From a virus: 36,708 nucleotides of DNA. Below, piece by piece: positions 12,401 through 19,554 of the stretch (the stretch's first letter is position 1; each line of letters starts with the position of its first letter). Location: the IMG/VR virus record IMGVR_UViG_3300006917_000073, positions 1 to 36,708 of that record. One strand, written 5' to 3'. The position numbers were made by a program, and so were the translations under genes. The notes beneath the pieces are model-generated. The model was not told the DNA's origin. It did not search any database and was given only the letters and a program-made list of their open reading frames with translations.

Positions 12401-12421
12401 GGTCGGATAGCGAATCCGACC
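12401..12421 (+). terminator. Hairpin after the 176-aa gene
   Basis: Perfect 8-bp stem GGTCGGAT / ATCCGACC with loop AGCGA (12401-12408 with 12414-12421), 11 bases after the stop codon. No T-run follows, so it is either a weak or Rho-assisted terminator or an RNA-processing/stability hairpin. The rest of the 12422-12622 gap is GC-rich, and I see no gene in it. Confidence 0.4.
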
Positions 12422-12622
12422 AGCGCCCGAAACGCCCGAAACTCGCCAGGATCGCGCAGGATCGACGCAGTGCGCCCCGGATGGGTCAGGAGCCGTCCGG
12501 CGCCCGTAGCGCAGCGCAGGCGCCAGCGTGGCGCGGCCGGCGGCCATGCGCCCACCACCCCGCCGCCACCCCCGAACGCGATCGCGCATTTTCAGTCTCC
12601 CCCTCCCTCCCAAAAATTTCGC

Positions 12623-12651
12623 TTGCCATAACTTCTATCCTTCGCTAGTCT
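12623..12651 (+). promoter_or_regulatory. Putative promoter of the replication operon
   Basis: TTGCCA (12623-12628), 17-base spacer, TAGTCT (12646-12651). Transcription would begin about 4 bases before the ATG at 12659 with no room for a ribosome site, so the first message is near-leaderless. A T-rich/C-rich tract precedes it. Confidence 0.5.
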
Positions 12652-12658
12652 TGGGTTC

Positions 12659-12856
12659 ATGTCGAATTTACCCAAGACCAGGCAGGACGCCATCAGGGGC
12701 GGAATCCCGAGGTACTTCAGCGGGGAACCCTGCAAGCGGGGGCACATGAGCGAGCGCTGGACGCTCTCTGGCGGGTGCCTTCAGTGCATCGAGGAGAACA
12801 AGGCGAAGGAGCGTGCTGAGTTCCAGGCGGCAAGGGAAGCGAGGGCCGGGGGATGA
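12659..12856 (+). CDS. Small zinc-binding (PCKRGH-CxxC) phage protein
   Basis: 65 aa. The motif Y-F-S-G-E-P-C-K-R-G-H followed by R-W-T-L-S-G-G-C-L-Q-C gives Cys-x3-His ... Cys-x2-Cys, a treble-clef-like zinc site related to the small HNH-type proteins carried by many phages. The HNH catalytic residues are not evident and the C-terminus is a charged helix. It probably binds DNA or RNA. The stop is 2 bases before the first iteron-like element, so this gene forms the left edge of the origin region. Confidence 0.7.
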   Translation: MSNLPKTRQDAIRGGIPRYFSGEPCKRGHMSERWTLSGGCLQCIEENKAKERAEFQAAREARAGG

Positions 12857-12858
12857 GT

Positions 12859-12990
12859 TTGTCCACACACGCGCGGGGTGTTTGTATTTATCTGCTTCTG
12901 CTTCTGTATGGGTGGACTTCCACACTTTCCACAGGTGTCCACCAGCGTCCACACCATGTCCACATCGGTCCACAAATGTCCACAGTGGAC
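12859..12990 (+). repeat. oriV: Iteron array, predicted replication origin
   Basis: Seven copies of an (n)TCCACA/C element begin at 12919, 12928, 12938, 12948, 12959, 12969 and 12979 (position of the T). Spacings are 9, 10, 10, 11, 10 and 10 bases, about one helical turn, with consensus TGTCCACA. An eighth outlying copy, TTGTCCACA (12859-12867), differs from the DnaA box TTATCCACA at one base. Between them lies a T-rich stretch (12880-12910) that could unwind. The array opens with a GTGGA/TCCAC inverted repeat (12912-12923) and closes with a perfect one, GTCCAC-a-GTGGAC (12978-12990). It lies immediately upstream of the initiator-like gene. Confidence 0.8.
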
Positions 12991-13001
12991 GAGGAATCCT
13001 G

Positions 13002-13730
13002 ATGTTCGCCAAACTTTTTGCGTCGATGTACGACGGCACGCTTTGCTCGCGCGGACCTTGGCAGGCTTTGGTCACGTTCCAGCAGATGCTCATTTTGTGC
13101 GACGCGCAAGGCGTCGTGGACATGACCGCGGAGGCGATCGCGCGCAGGACTTCGATCCCCGTGGACGTGATTAAGACCGGCATCGAGGCGCTTGAGCAGC
13201 CGGACCCGGACAGCAGAAGCCCGGACGATGATGGCAGGCGCATCCGAAGGTTGGACGAGCACCGCGCCTGGGGCTGGCAGGTGGTGAACCACGCCAAGTA
13301 CCGGGACATGCGCTCAAACGAGGACCGAAGGGAGTATTTCCGCAACTACAAGCGCGAGCAGCGGGCAAGGCAGGGGAAATCCCACAGTGGGGGCACTGTG
13401 GGGCGCGGGGAGAAGAAGGAGCGAGGAGGTGGTGAATCGCCCGAGGGCTTCGACGCCTTCTGGTCCGCCTACCCGAAGAAAGTCGCCAAGCCGGCCGCGC
13501 AACGCGCGTTCAAGGCGCTCGGCCTGAAGAACGGAGACTTGGAGCGCGTGCTTTCCGCGGTGCGCTCGCAGGCCGAAAGCGAGGACTGGACGAAGGACGG
13601 GGGGCGGTTCATCCCGCATCCGGCGACGTGGCTGAACCAGCGCCGGTTCGAGGACCAGGCGCCGCAGGTGCCGAGGGTCTACAAGCCCGGCGACCGGCTG
13701 CCATCCGGCGAGTACAAGGTGGCGATATGA
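13002..13730 (+). CDS. Replication initiator-like protein
   Basis: 242 aa. N-terminal 100 residues: a helical, winged-helix-like domain (M-F-A-K-L-F-A-S-M-Y, Q-G-V-V-D-M-T-A-E-A-I-A-R-R-T, then V-I-K-T-G-I-E-A-L), the layout of phage O-type replication proteins. A Gly/Lys/Arg-rich linker (about 125-155) follows. The C-terminal domain F-D-A-F-W-S-A-Y-P-K-K-V-A-K ... F-I-P-H-P-A-T-W-L-N-Q-R-R-F-E-D is a standard module in phage primosomal/loader proteins. The ATG at 13002 has GAGGAA upstream, and the frame before it is the iteron array. It probably binds the iterons and loads the helicase encoded next (4-base overlap). Confidence 0.8.
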   Translation: MFAKLFASMYDGTLCSRGPWQALVTFQQMLILCDAQGVVDMTAEAIARRTSIPVDVIKTGIEALEQPDPDSRSPDDDGRRIRRLDEHRAWGWQVVNHAKYRDMRSNEDRREYFRNYKREQRARQGKSHSGGTVGRGEKKERGGGESPEGFDAFWSAYPKKVAKPAAQRAFKALGLKNGDLERVLSAVRSQAESEDWTKDGGRFIPHPATWLNQRRFEDQAPQVPRVYKPGDRLPSGEYKVAI

Positions 13731-14701
13731 GCGACCAGGGCGATCCGATCCCGGACGACCTTGAGCGCCAGGCGACGTTGCTCATGGACGCCCCCATGGT
13801 CGGGGTGGGAGCGGAAGCGTTCCTGCCGAGGATCTTTGACCTTTGGGCGAAGGGCTTGCCGCCGGGGACAAGGACCGGCTGGCAGAACGTGGACGAACTC
13901 TACACCGTGGCGCCGGGGCAGTTGACGATCGTGACCGGGTGGCCGGGCTCAGGGAAGTCGGAATGGCTCGATGCCCTGCTGCTCAACATCGCAAGGCAGG
14001 ACTGGCGGATATGCCTGCATTCCCCGGAGAACCGTCCAGAGGAGATTCACGTCGTCAAGTACCTCGAGAAGTTCACCGGCAAGCCGTTCGGTGAGGGCGT
14101 GAACGAACGCCTGACCGAAAGCGAAGTCGCGGAGGCGGTGCACTGCATCAAGGATTGGTTCGGGTTCCTGGTGGCCTCCGCCGACGCGGAGCAAAGCACG
14201 TTCAACATCGAGCAGATCATGGGCGCCGCGGAGCTGTGGTTTCGCATGAAAGGCTACTGGCGAAAGAAGCCCTGCGGGCTGGTGATCGACCCGTGGAACG
14301 AACTCGACCACCAGCGCCCGAGTCATTGGTCGGAAACCGAGTACGTGAGCGCGACACTCACCGCGCTGCGGAGCTGGGCAAGGACGCATGGGGTGCACGT
14401 GTGGGTCGTGGCGCATCCGCAGAAACTTCCGCGCGACCAGAAGGGCGAACTGCCCGTGCCGCGGCCGGACACGATTTCGGGCTCGCAGCATTGGTGGAAC
14501 AAGGCCGACAACTGCGTGACGGTGTGGCGAGACTACGACAACCGCGACGCGCCCGTGCAGGTGCACGTGCAGAAAGTGCGGTTCAAGCACATCGGCAAGA
14601 TCGGCATGGCGAAACTCGACTATGACCGCGTGACCGGCCAGTACCGGATGCACCGGGAACCGGGCGAATACTACGGACCAAGGGAGGTGCGGCGTGCGTA
14701 A
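13727..14701 (+). CDS. Twinkle/DnaB-type replicative helicase
   Basis: 324 aa RecA-fold helicase without a primase half. Walker A is G-W-P-G-S-G-K-S (71-78). S-P-E-N follows motif Ia. Walker B is L-V-I-D-P-W-N-E-L (about 184-192), then R-P-S-H-W-S-E-T-E-Y and V-A-H-P-Q-K (motif III/IV area), ending with I-S-G-S-Q-H-W-W-N-K-A-D and a V-H-V-Q-K-V-R-F-K arginine-finger/sensor part. This suite is typical of short phage Twinkle-like DnaB proteins. It unwinds the replication fork as a hexamer. The ATG overlaps the initiator stop as ATGA. Confidence 0.9.
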   Translation: MSDQGDPIPDDLERQATLLMDAPMVGVGAEAFLPRIFDLWAKGLPPGTRTGWQNVDELYTVAPGQLTIVTGWPGSGKSEWLDALLLNIARQDWRICLHSPENRPEEIHVVKYLEKFTGKPFGEGVNERLTESEVAEAVHCIKDWFGFLVASADAEQSTFNIEQIMGAAELWFRMKGYWRKKPCGLVIDPWNELDHQRPSHWSETEYVSATLTALRSWARTHGVHVWVVAHPQKLPRDQKGELPVPRPDTISGSQHWWNKADNCVTVWRDYDNRDAPVQVHVQKVRFKHIGKIGMAKLDYDRVTGQYRMHREPGEYYGPREVRRA

Positions 14702-14876
14702 CGAAGTGCTACGGATGCTCGAGCGCGCAAGGGAGCGTGCGCTGAAGCTGGGCAGCGTGTCCGCGTTCGGGCTGCTGGTGCTTTCCTGCTGGCCCACCCT
14801 TCGCGCGGGGTTCATTGCCATGACTCCGCCAGCGCGCGGCGAGGCCGCCAACGATGAAAGGTTTGCCGATGGGTAA
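14694..14876 (+). CDS. Small membrane-helix protein, 60 aa
   Basis: GTG at 14694, overlapping the helicase end by 8 bases and preceded by GGGAGG. A basic amphipathic start (V-L-R-M-L-E-R-A-R-E-R-A-L-K) leads into one hydrophobic helix F-G-L-L-V-L-S-C-W-P-T-L-R-A-G-F-I-A-M, then a polar tail. It overlaps the following start by 8 bases. Real-gene status is moderate; function unknown. Confidence 0.5.
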   Translation: MRNEVLRMLERARERALKLGSVSAFGLLVLSCWPTLRAGFIAMTPPARGEAANDERFADG

Positions 14877-15084
14877 ACGCGACACGAACCGAAAACCGCG
14901 CCTTTCGGAAACGATCGACATGATCGTGGTTGTTGGCGAGGTGCGCGGCCTGAAGGCATCCGAAATCCACGGATGCATCCACGCCGCCAGGCGCTCTCCT
15001 GTGGCCGCGCACCGCTGCTACGCGGCAATTCTTGCCAGTCACGGAATCCACATGACCAAGGAGCCACGATGGACGATCAACTGA
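14869..15084 (+). CDS. Small basic HTH-like protein, 71 aa
   Basis: ATG at 14869 with AAAGG upstream; an ATG at 14854 lacks one. A basic start (M-G-K-R-D-T-N-R-K-P-R), then helices E-T-I-D-M-I-V-V-V-G-E-V-R-G-L-K and A-S-E-I-H-G-C-I-H-A-A-R-R, resembling a small helix-turn-helix. Codons 2-8 coincide with one copy of the 18-bp GTAAACG-type motif (14873-14890). It is part of the coupled replication operon. Function unknown. Confidence 0.6.
   Translation: MGKRDTNRKPRLSETIDMIVVVGEVRGLKASEIHGCIHAARRSPVAAHRCYAAILASHGIHMTKEPRWTIN
14873..14890 (+). repeat. 18-bp motif, copy 2 (start of the 71-aa gene)
   Basis: GTAAACGCGACACGAACC: two differences from the consensus. Occupies codons 2-8 of the gene at 14869, so here it is also coding and coincidence is possible. 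Confidence 0.35.
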
Positions 15085-15320
15085 ATCCAGCATCCGCCGC
15101 CACGCAGACCGCGCAGATACGAGCCTACATGGAGGCCGGGCACTGGATCAGCGGCTTGGACGCACTGGCGAAGTTCAAGTGCTTCCGGCTCGCCGCGCGC
15201 ATCCACGACATCAAGGCCGAGATGCAGGACAGCGGAAGGCAGGTGGTCAAGCGCGTGCGCACGCTGAACGGCGGCAAGCGCATTGCGGAGTACACGATCG
15301 CCGTGAGGGAGGCGACATGA
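15069..15320 (+). CDS. Phage helix-turn-helix protein, 83 aa
   Basis: ATG at 15069, overlapping the previous gene by 16 bases. Q-I-R-A-Y-M-E-A-G-H-W-I-S-G-L-D-A-L and F-K-C-F-R-L-A-A-R-I-H-D-I-K form a compact winged helix typical of the small HTH proteins carried by many phages. It ends with a beta hairpin (R-T-L-N-G-G-K-R-I-A-E-Y). It probably binds DNA. The next ATG overlaps its stop as ATGA. Confidence 0.75.
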   Translation: MDDQLNPASAATQTAQIRAYMEAGHWISGLDALAKFKCFRLAARIHDIKAEMQDSGRQVVKRVRTLNGGKRIAEYTIAVREAT

Positions 15321-15541
15321 AAGGCGACGTTCCTGCTGCTGCGCTGCGGCTGCTGAATTCCCTGCCAAAGCGCACCCACGAATTCAAGCCCTACCACCGC
15401 GACCGTAGCAAGGCGGCGATGGCCGCCAAGCGCGCCATGTCCGAGGCCCAGGAGCGTGCGCGGCGAGCGAACGGCAAGCGCATGGCGAGAAAGAAACGCG
15501 CTCAGGAAGGTTTCGAGGACGACGAGGAGGACGCGGAATGA
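15317..15541 (+). CDS. Charged helical hypothetical protein, 74 aa
   Basis: ATG at 15317 overlapping the upstream TGA, with GGGAGG just before. The middle is strongly basic (K-A-A-M-A-A-K-R-A-M, R-A-R-R-A-N-G-K-R-M-A-R-K-K-R) and the tail acidic (F-E-D-D-E-E-D-A-E). This charge-split helix may bind nucleic acid. No family recognised. Confidence 0.6.
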   Translation: MKGDVPAAALRLLNSLPKRTHEFKPYHRDRSKAAMAAKRAMSEAQERARRANGKRMARKKRAQEGFEDDEEDAE

Positions 15542-15783
15542 ACGGTCTGGTGCTGCTCATCATCATCGTGGCCGCCTTAATCGGCGGGACGTGGGCGTAC
15601 ATGGTCTGGAAGCTGATCGAGTACCGCGACATGCGCGAGCGGCGCAGGATCGAGCAGGACAAGATCAACCGCTACGCGCAGGCCATGATCGACCGCGACA
15701 AGCTCCGCGGCTGGGCGGCGGACGGCAGCGGACACCACGGGGATCTCACGACGGATTTCCGCGACATGAGGCCGGGGTCATGA
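15538..15783 (+). CDS. Single-pass membrane protein with cytoplasmic tail, 81 aa
   Basis: ATG at 15538 overlapping the upstream stop. Residues 3-20 (G-L-V-L-L-I-I-I-V-A-A-L-I-G-G-T-W-A) form a clear N-terminal membrane helix. A highly charged helical part (R-D-M-R-E-R-R-R-I-E-Q-D-K) and a polar tail follow. It may anchor something at the membrane during replication or be an early host-takeover protein. No family recognised. Confidence 0.65.
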   Translation: MNGLVLLIIIVAALIGGTWAYMVWKLIEYRDMRERRRIEQDKINRYAQAMIDRDKLRGWAADGSGHHGDLTTDFRDMRPGS

Positions 15784-16013
15784 GCCGGCGCCGCGGCGCG
15801 GGGTTCAAGGAGGCGACGTGCCAGGGGAAGGTGACGTTTGCCACCTATGCCGAGGCGAAGAAGAACGGAGTGCATTCCGAGCGGGCGAGGCGTAACGGCG
15901 TGCACCCGTACAAGTGTCCGCACTGCCGTCTGTTTCACGTCGGCGCGACAAAGCCAGGCCCGAACAAGCGCGTGATGCTCGAGCGCATCCGCGAAATGGA
16001 GTGCATGGAATGA
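15780..16013 (+). CDS. Zinc-ribbon-like phage protein, 77 aa
   Basis: ATG at 15780 (ATGA overlap). Contains Y-K-C-P-H-C-R-L-F-H-V-G, a CxxC followed by His four residues on, preceded by a lone Cys at the N-terminus and two R-R-N-G-V/K-N-G-V-H turns. This is the pattern of a small conserved phage zinc-binding protein, often found next to nuclease or replication genes. Probable nucleic-acid binding. The 47-50 base gap after it carries a new AAGGAG ribosome site for the next gene. Confidence 0.7.
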   Translation: MSRRRGAGFKEATCQGKVTFATYAEAKKNGVHSERARRNGVHPYKCPHCRLFHVGATKPGPNKRVMLERIREMECME

Positions 16014-16063
16014 TGTTCCGCAGGATGTTCAACTGAGGAAGTACCAACACAAGGAGAGTCGTG

Positions 16064-16426
16064 ATGGAAAAATACGCGAATGCATTTGTGGCGACTCCCG
16101 GCGCAATCCGTGGTTGCGCGGCGGGCGGCGCGGCATTGGCGGGTGCGCCGATGATTAACCGGCAGAATGACAGCCCTCGACAGGTGCAGCAGAGCATGGT
16201 GGATATGGATCGATGGTGCATGGAACTCATGGCGGTGGTGGGTGAACTTGAGGTGCGGCTGGCTCCCGTGGTGCACCACGAGCTTCCCGTCCAGCAGGCG
16301 AATGCTGGGGCGACCGTTCCGAGGGAAGTTCGGGTGCCGCTGGCCGAGGCAATTGAGGTGGCGTCCGAGCGCATCCAAGAGGCAACCCGTCGCCTTTCTT
16401 CGCTCTACAACCGCCTCGAGGTGTGA
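16064..16426 (+). CDS. Hypothetical protein, 120 aa
   Basis: ATG at 16064 preceded by AAGGAGAG (a GTG at 16061 is also possible). The N-terminal 40 residues are Gly/Ala-rich. From about residue 45 there are two helices with heptad character (M-V-D-M-D-R-W-C-M-E-L-M-A-V-V-G-E-L and L-A-E-A-I-E-V-A-S-E-R-I-Q-E-A-T-R-R-L). These probably pair as a coiled coil. It sits where some phages carry a small terminase or a replication accessory protein, but no diagnostic motif is visible. Confidence 0.6.
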   Translation: MEKYANAFVATPGAIRGCAAGGAALAGAPMINRQNDSPRQVQQSMVDMDRWCMELMAVVGELEVRLAPVVHHELPVQQANAGATVPREVRVPLAEAIEVASERIQEATRRLSSLYNRLEV

Positions 16427-16430
16427 CGTG

Positions 16431-16892
16431 ATGCCTGGGAGACAACGCGCCCGCCGCCGCAAGGCGTACAAACCCCTCGAGCACGACATCCAGGTCGCGG
16501 CCTTTGCGTGGTGGGCGCTGTATGCCAATGCGCACAAGATCCCCGAGCACCTGCTGTTCGCGGTACCGAACGCGGCCAAGATGTCCTACCGCGCTGCGGC
16601 ATGGATGAAGGCAGAGGGGCGCAGGGCCGGGGTGTCGGACGTGTTCCTCATGATCCCGGCCGGAGGGTTCCACGGGCTCATTTTCGAGTTCAAGCGCCCG
16701 GGCGAGAAGCCAACCCCGGAGCAGGAGGCGTTCCTTTTTTCGGTTCGTCGGCATGGCTACAACGCGCTGGTGGTGCATAGCACCGAGGAGTTCATCCGGG
16801 CCGTGAAGGCGTACCTCGCGCAGCCCAAGCGGCCCGCCAGTGTCGGGAATTTGACAGGCCCCTGCCAACCGCCCACTATCGCGCCACCGTAA
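16431..16892 (+). CDS. VRR-NUC domain nuclease
   Basis: 153 aa. A VRR-NUC (PD-(D/E)xK family) nuclease: an N-terminal E-H-D-I-Q-V-A-A-F-A-W-W helix, V-P-N-A-A with basic residues, G-R-R-A-G-V-S-D-V-F-L (the catalytic Asp), then I-F-E-F-K-R-P (E-x-K), T-P-E-Q-E-A-F and a closing G-Y-N-A-L-V-V-H-S-T-E-E-F. Such enzymes are structure-specific nucleases, often acting on branched DNA during phage recombination or packaging. The ATG at 16431 follows the previous stop by 4 bases. A possible late promoter lies within its last codons. Confidence 0.9.
   Translation: MPGRQRARRRKAYKPLEHDIQVAAFAWWALYANAHKIPEHLLFAVPNAAKMSYRAAAWMKAEGRRAGVSDVFLMIPAGGFHGLIFEFKRPGEKPTPEQEAFLFSVRRHGYNALVVHSTEEFIRAVKAYLAQPKRPASVGNLTGPCQPPTIAPP
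16851..16879 (+). promoter_or_regulatory. Putative late promoter upstream of the tail fibre
   Basis: TTGACA (perfect -35, 16851-16856), 17-base spacer, CACTAT (16874-16879, weak -10). Transcription would start near 16886, so the 18-bp motif at 16889-16906 would form the first bases of the message, just before the GTG start at 16914. Confidence 0.5.
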
Positions 16893-16906
16893 ACGGGAAA
16901 CGGACG
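16889..16906 (+). repeat. 18-bp motif, copy 3 (tail-fibre leader)
   Basis: GTAAACGGGAAACGGACG: two differences from the consensus. Noncoding, 7 bases before the GTG at 16914 and just downstream of a TTGACA promoter. Confidence 0.5.
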
Positions 16907-16913
16907 CGGAACC

Positions 16914-18692
16914 GTGGGGCAGCCTACAGCCTGGAACAAGACCACCGACTTCAGCGAATACGCAACGGCGCACCCGTCCGCGCCGTTCGCCCCGGCGGAA
17001 CTTGACACCGAGCTCGACAACGCCCGCACCACGGTCGGGCAACTCCGCACCAACATTGCGCTCATCCAGCGCGACGACGGCGAACTGGCAAACGAGTCCG
17101 TGGGGATCGACCAGCTTGCGGACGAAACGCTGGCCCTTTTCACGCTTGGCGAAGCGGACATCATCGGCCCTTGGGCGACCGCGACGGCCTACACTGTCGG
17201 CAACGTGGTGGGGCAAGGTGGCGTGGCCTACGTCTGCGTCACGGCGCACACCTCGGGCACCTTCAACACCGACCTTTCCGCCGGCAAGTGGGCGGCGATG
17301 GGCGCCACCACCTCGAGCCTTGCGGCCACGGCGATCACGTTCTCCGCAGCCGGCACCGTTTCCGCGGCCACCGTACAGGCTGCGATTGAGGAACTGGACA
17401 CCGAGAAGGCGAAGGTGGCCGGCGACTCCTCGCAGACCTTCTCCGTGTCGGCGGCAACCTCTGCTGCGCACGCTGTCACGATGCGCCAGATCCAGCGCAA
17501 CACGCTGCTTCACGCCGTCGCGGGCGGCAGCGCGGATGCTCTGACGGCGACAATTGCGTCAGGCGAAACTGCGCTTGTGGACGGGATGCGGGTGCTGATC
17601 GAGGCCGCAGCATCGAACGCAACCACAGCGCCGACGCTAAACCTGACCCTCGGCTCAACCGCCACCGGGGCAAAGACGATCAAGAAGGGCTCTGCGAATG
17701 CGCTGCTGGCCGGCGACATCGAAGGCGCCGGCATGAAGCTCGACCTTGCATGGGACTCCGATGGCGACTGCTGGCTGCTGCTCAATCCGGCGAACCCCGT
17801 GGCGAGCGCGGCGGCGAGCATCAACGACCTGACCGAACTGCTGCAGCCCAATCGCACGAACGACTACGGCGAGGTCTATTCATCCTCGGCAGGGGCGTCG
17901 CGCAAGGTCGCTCTGCAGAACTACCCACTGCCACGGTCCTACCTTGCGGGCGGAACGCTGTCCAACAACGGAAGCGATGCGACGAACGACATCGACATCG
18001 CAGCCGGCGCGTGCCGGGATTCCACGGACACGGTGAACATCCGCTGGTCATCCTTCACCGGCAAGCAACTGGACGCCTCATGGGCGGAGGGCAGCGCGGC
18101 CGGGATGCGCGACACCGGCTCCATCGCCAACGGAACATGGCACATCTACGCCATCCTCAAGGACTCCGACAACAGCGCGCAAATCCTGGCGTCCACGTCG
18201 GCATCGAGCCCGACCATGCCAAGCGGGTACACGTACTTCCGCCGCATTGGGTCCATTTTGCGAGAGGGCGGGGCGATTGTCGGGTTCCTGCAGGACGGCG
18301 ACGATTTCTACAGAAAATCACCGATCCAGGATGTCTCAACCACCGGCTTTGCCGCCGGAACAAGCGCGGTGTCTCGAACCTTGAGCGTGCCTACTGGCAT
18401 TCGAGTCAAAGCCTATATGTCAGTGGCGCTTGGAACGCAGACGGCGGCGATGATCTACATGCTCCTGTCGGACCTTTCGGCAACCGATGTGGCTCCGAGC
18501 TCAACAAACTTCACGCTGTCTGCTGGATATGGCGCGGCGAGTGGCTCTACGGACGATCAGGTTGGCGCGCAGTGCTCTGTGTGGACGAGCACAGGCGCGC
18601 AAATCAGGTCGCGCATGGGTGCCAACGATGCGCAAGACAAACTGTACATCAACACTCTCGGCTGGATGGATCGCCGCGGGCGCGACGCATGA
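16914..18692 (+). CDS. Tail fibre / receptor-binding protein
   Basis: 592 aa, GTG start. Modular and typical of podovirus tail fibres. The N-terminal 100 residues (W-N-K-T-T-D-F-S-E-Y ... A-E-L-D-T-E-L-D-N) form an attachment-type helix/turn part. Next is a carbohydrate-module-like part with G-P-W-A-T-A-T-A-Y-T-V-G-N-V-V ... H-T-S-G-T-F-N-T-D-L-S-A-G-K-W-A-A (about 84-125). Ala/Thr/Ser-rich beta repeats follow, then a sandwich-like C-terminus with G-T-W-H-I-Y-A-I-L-K-D and I-G-W-M-D-like closing strands. It probably binds the host surface. No variable-repeat/retroelement signature is present. Placed before the lysis genes, away from the structural block. Confidence 0.8.
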   Translation: MGQPTAWNKTTDFSEYATAHPSAPFAPAELDTELDNARTTVGQLRTNIALIQRDDGELANESVGIDQLADETLALFTLGEADIIGPWATATAYTVGNVVGQGGVAYVCVTAHTSGTFNTDLSAGKWAAMGATTSSLAATAITFSAAGTVSAATVQAAIEELDTEKAKVAGDSSQTFSVSAATSAAHAVTMRQIQRNTLLHAVAGGSADALTATIASGETALVDGMRVLIEAAASNATTAPTLNLTLGSTATGAKTIKKGSANALLAGDIEGAGMKLDLAWDSDGDCWLLLNPANPVASAAASINDLTELLQPNRTNDYGEVYSSSAGASRKVALQNYPLPRSYLAGGTLSNNGSDATNDIDIAAGACRDSTDTVNIRWSSFTGKQLDASWAEGSAAGMRDTGSIANGTWHIYAILKDSDNSAQILASTSASSPTMPSGYTYFRRIGSILREGGAIVGFLQDGDDFYRKSPIQDVSTTGFAAGTSAVSRTLSVPTGIRVKAYMSVALGTQTAAMIYMLLSDLSATDVAPSSTNFTLSAGYGAASGSTDDQVGAQCSVWTSTGAQIRSRMGANDAQDKLYINTLGWMDRRGRDA

Positions 18693-18738
18693 CCTGGCAC
18701 GCCACCTTCCTCTCCCGCTCCACTAGAGAATCCAGAGA

Positions 18739-18966
18739 ATGTCCTGGGACCAGGTTTTTCTAGAGTTCCTGAAACTCTACGGCCCGCTGTCATTGGGCTG
18801 GGTCGTTGCGGCGTATCTCGGAGTTTTCATTTTGAAACGGTATGACGTAGACATTCAATCGAAGGTGCAGCTTGCCATTGCGCTCGACAAGTTGGCCGAG
18901 TCTGTCGAATCAAGGAAGGCGCTCTTTGATCGAATCGAGAATGCTCTTAATCGGGGTCCGCAATGA
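18739..18966 (+). CDS. Small single-pass membrane protein, 75 aa (lysis cassette)
   Basis: ATG at 18739. Membrane helix L-S-L-G-W-V-V-A-A-Y-L-G-V-F-I-L near residues 17-32, then a charged helical tail with heptads (K-V-Q-L-A-I-A-L-D-K-L-A-E-S-V-E). It opens the cassette that leads to the holin and lysozyme, so a holin-accessory or antiholin role is possible. No lipobox or spanin pattern. Its stop overlaps the next ATG as ATGA. Confidence 0.65.
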   Translation: MSWDQVFLEFLKLYGPLSLGWVVAAYLGVFILKRYDVDIQSKVQLAIALDKLAESVESRKALFDRIENALNRGPQ

Positions 18967-19127
18967 TCCGGTGGCTGCGGGCGTTCTTCAACGATAGGAG
19001 AAAACGCAACGTCACGCCTTCGTTTGAGCGAAGGGTGGTTTTAAACAAGGCACAGGCAGACGAGCGATTCCAGCGGGCAATGGAGCGCCTGACGGTTGCG
19101 GTTTCATCTGAGGGCAAGCGGAAATGA
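18963..19127 (+). CDS. Basic 54-aa hypothetical protein
   Basis: ATG at 18963 overlapping the upstream stop as ATGA, and its own stop overlaps the next ATG the same way. It starts M-I-R-W-L-R-A-F-F-N-D-R-R-K-R, an amphipathic basic helix likely to sit at the membrane surface. A polar helix (K-A-Q-A-D-E-R-F-Q-R-A-M-E-R-L) follows. The perfect overlaps on both sides argue that it is translated. Role unknown. Confidence 0.55.
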   Translation: MIRWLRAFFNDRRKRNVTPSFERRVVLNKAQADERFQRAMERLTVAVSSEGKRK

Positions 19128-19528
19128 AAATCGAAATTGCGCTGCTGGCGTCCCTGTATGTACCCGTGGTGGTGTTCTGCGCCTTTGCCATTTTCCGGTA
19201 CGCGGGCGGGCTGTTTGGCGTGATTTACAGAGGCGACTTCTCGATGGAGCGTCACGGTGTATGGGTGGCGCTCGTCTGCATGATGTCGGCCGATCTTGTG
19301 GAAAACATTTACTACGGGATGGCTCGCTATTCGGCAGAGGTTTACGCACGGCTGGGCTGGATGTCGGGGGCGATCATCCCCATGAAGCTGCTGATTCTTA
19401 CGGGGGCAATCGTCGCTTGCTCGTCGTGGTGCGAGGTTAGGTATAGGAATTCCGTGCTTATCCAAGCCGCTCTCATTGCGGCGGTTTTGTGGTTAGCCGC
19501 ATTTGCGTTCCTCATGCGCATGCAATAA
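19124..19528 (+). CDS. Four-helix membrane protein, 134 aa
   Basis: ATG at 19124 (ATGA overlap). Four hydrophobic segments: L-L-A-S-L-Y-V-P-V-V-V-F-C-A-F-A-I-F, V-W-V-A-L-V-C-M-M-S-A-D-L-V, I-I-P-M-K-L-L-I-L-T-G-A-I-V-A-C, and L-I-Q-A-A-L-I-A-A-V-L-W-L-A-A-F-A-F. The loops are short and basic. It lies between small membrane proteins and the 3TM holin, so it is a lysis-related membrane protein candidate. Base composition is slightly more AT-rich than the structural genes, hinting at separate acquisition. Confidence 0.65.
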   Translation: MKIEIALLASLYVPVVVFCAFAIFRYAGGLFGVIYRGDFSMERHGVWVALVCMMSADLVENIYYGMARYSAEVYARLGWMSGAIIPMKLLILTGAIVACSSWCEVRYRNSVLIQAALIAAVLWLAAFAFLMRMQ

Positions 19529-19554
19529 ACGGTAGTTTTGCGACGAGGTAGAAG

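Noticed and set aside
12859-12990. CRISPR array
   Set aside because: Repeats of about 8 bases at 10-base spacing, without spacers of constant length, are iterons and not CRISPR repeats.
16914-18692. Target gene of a diversity-generating retroelement
   Set aside because: No reverse transcriptase and no template/variable repeat pair are visible in the window.
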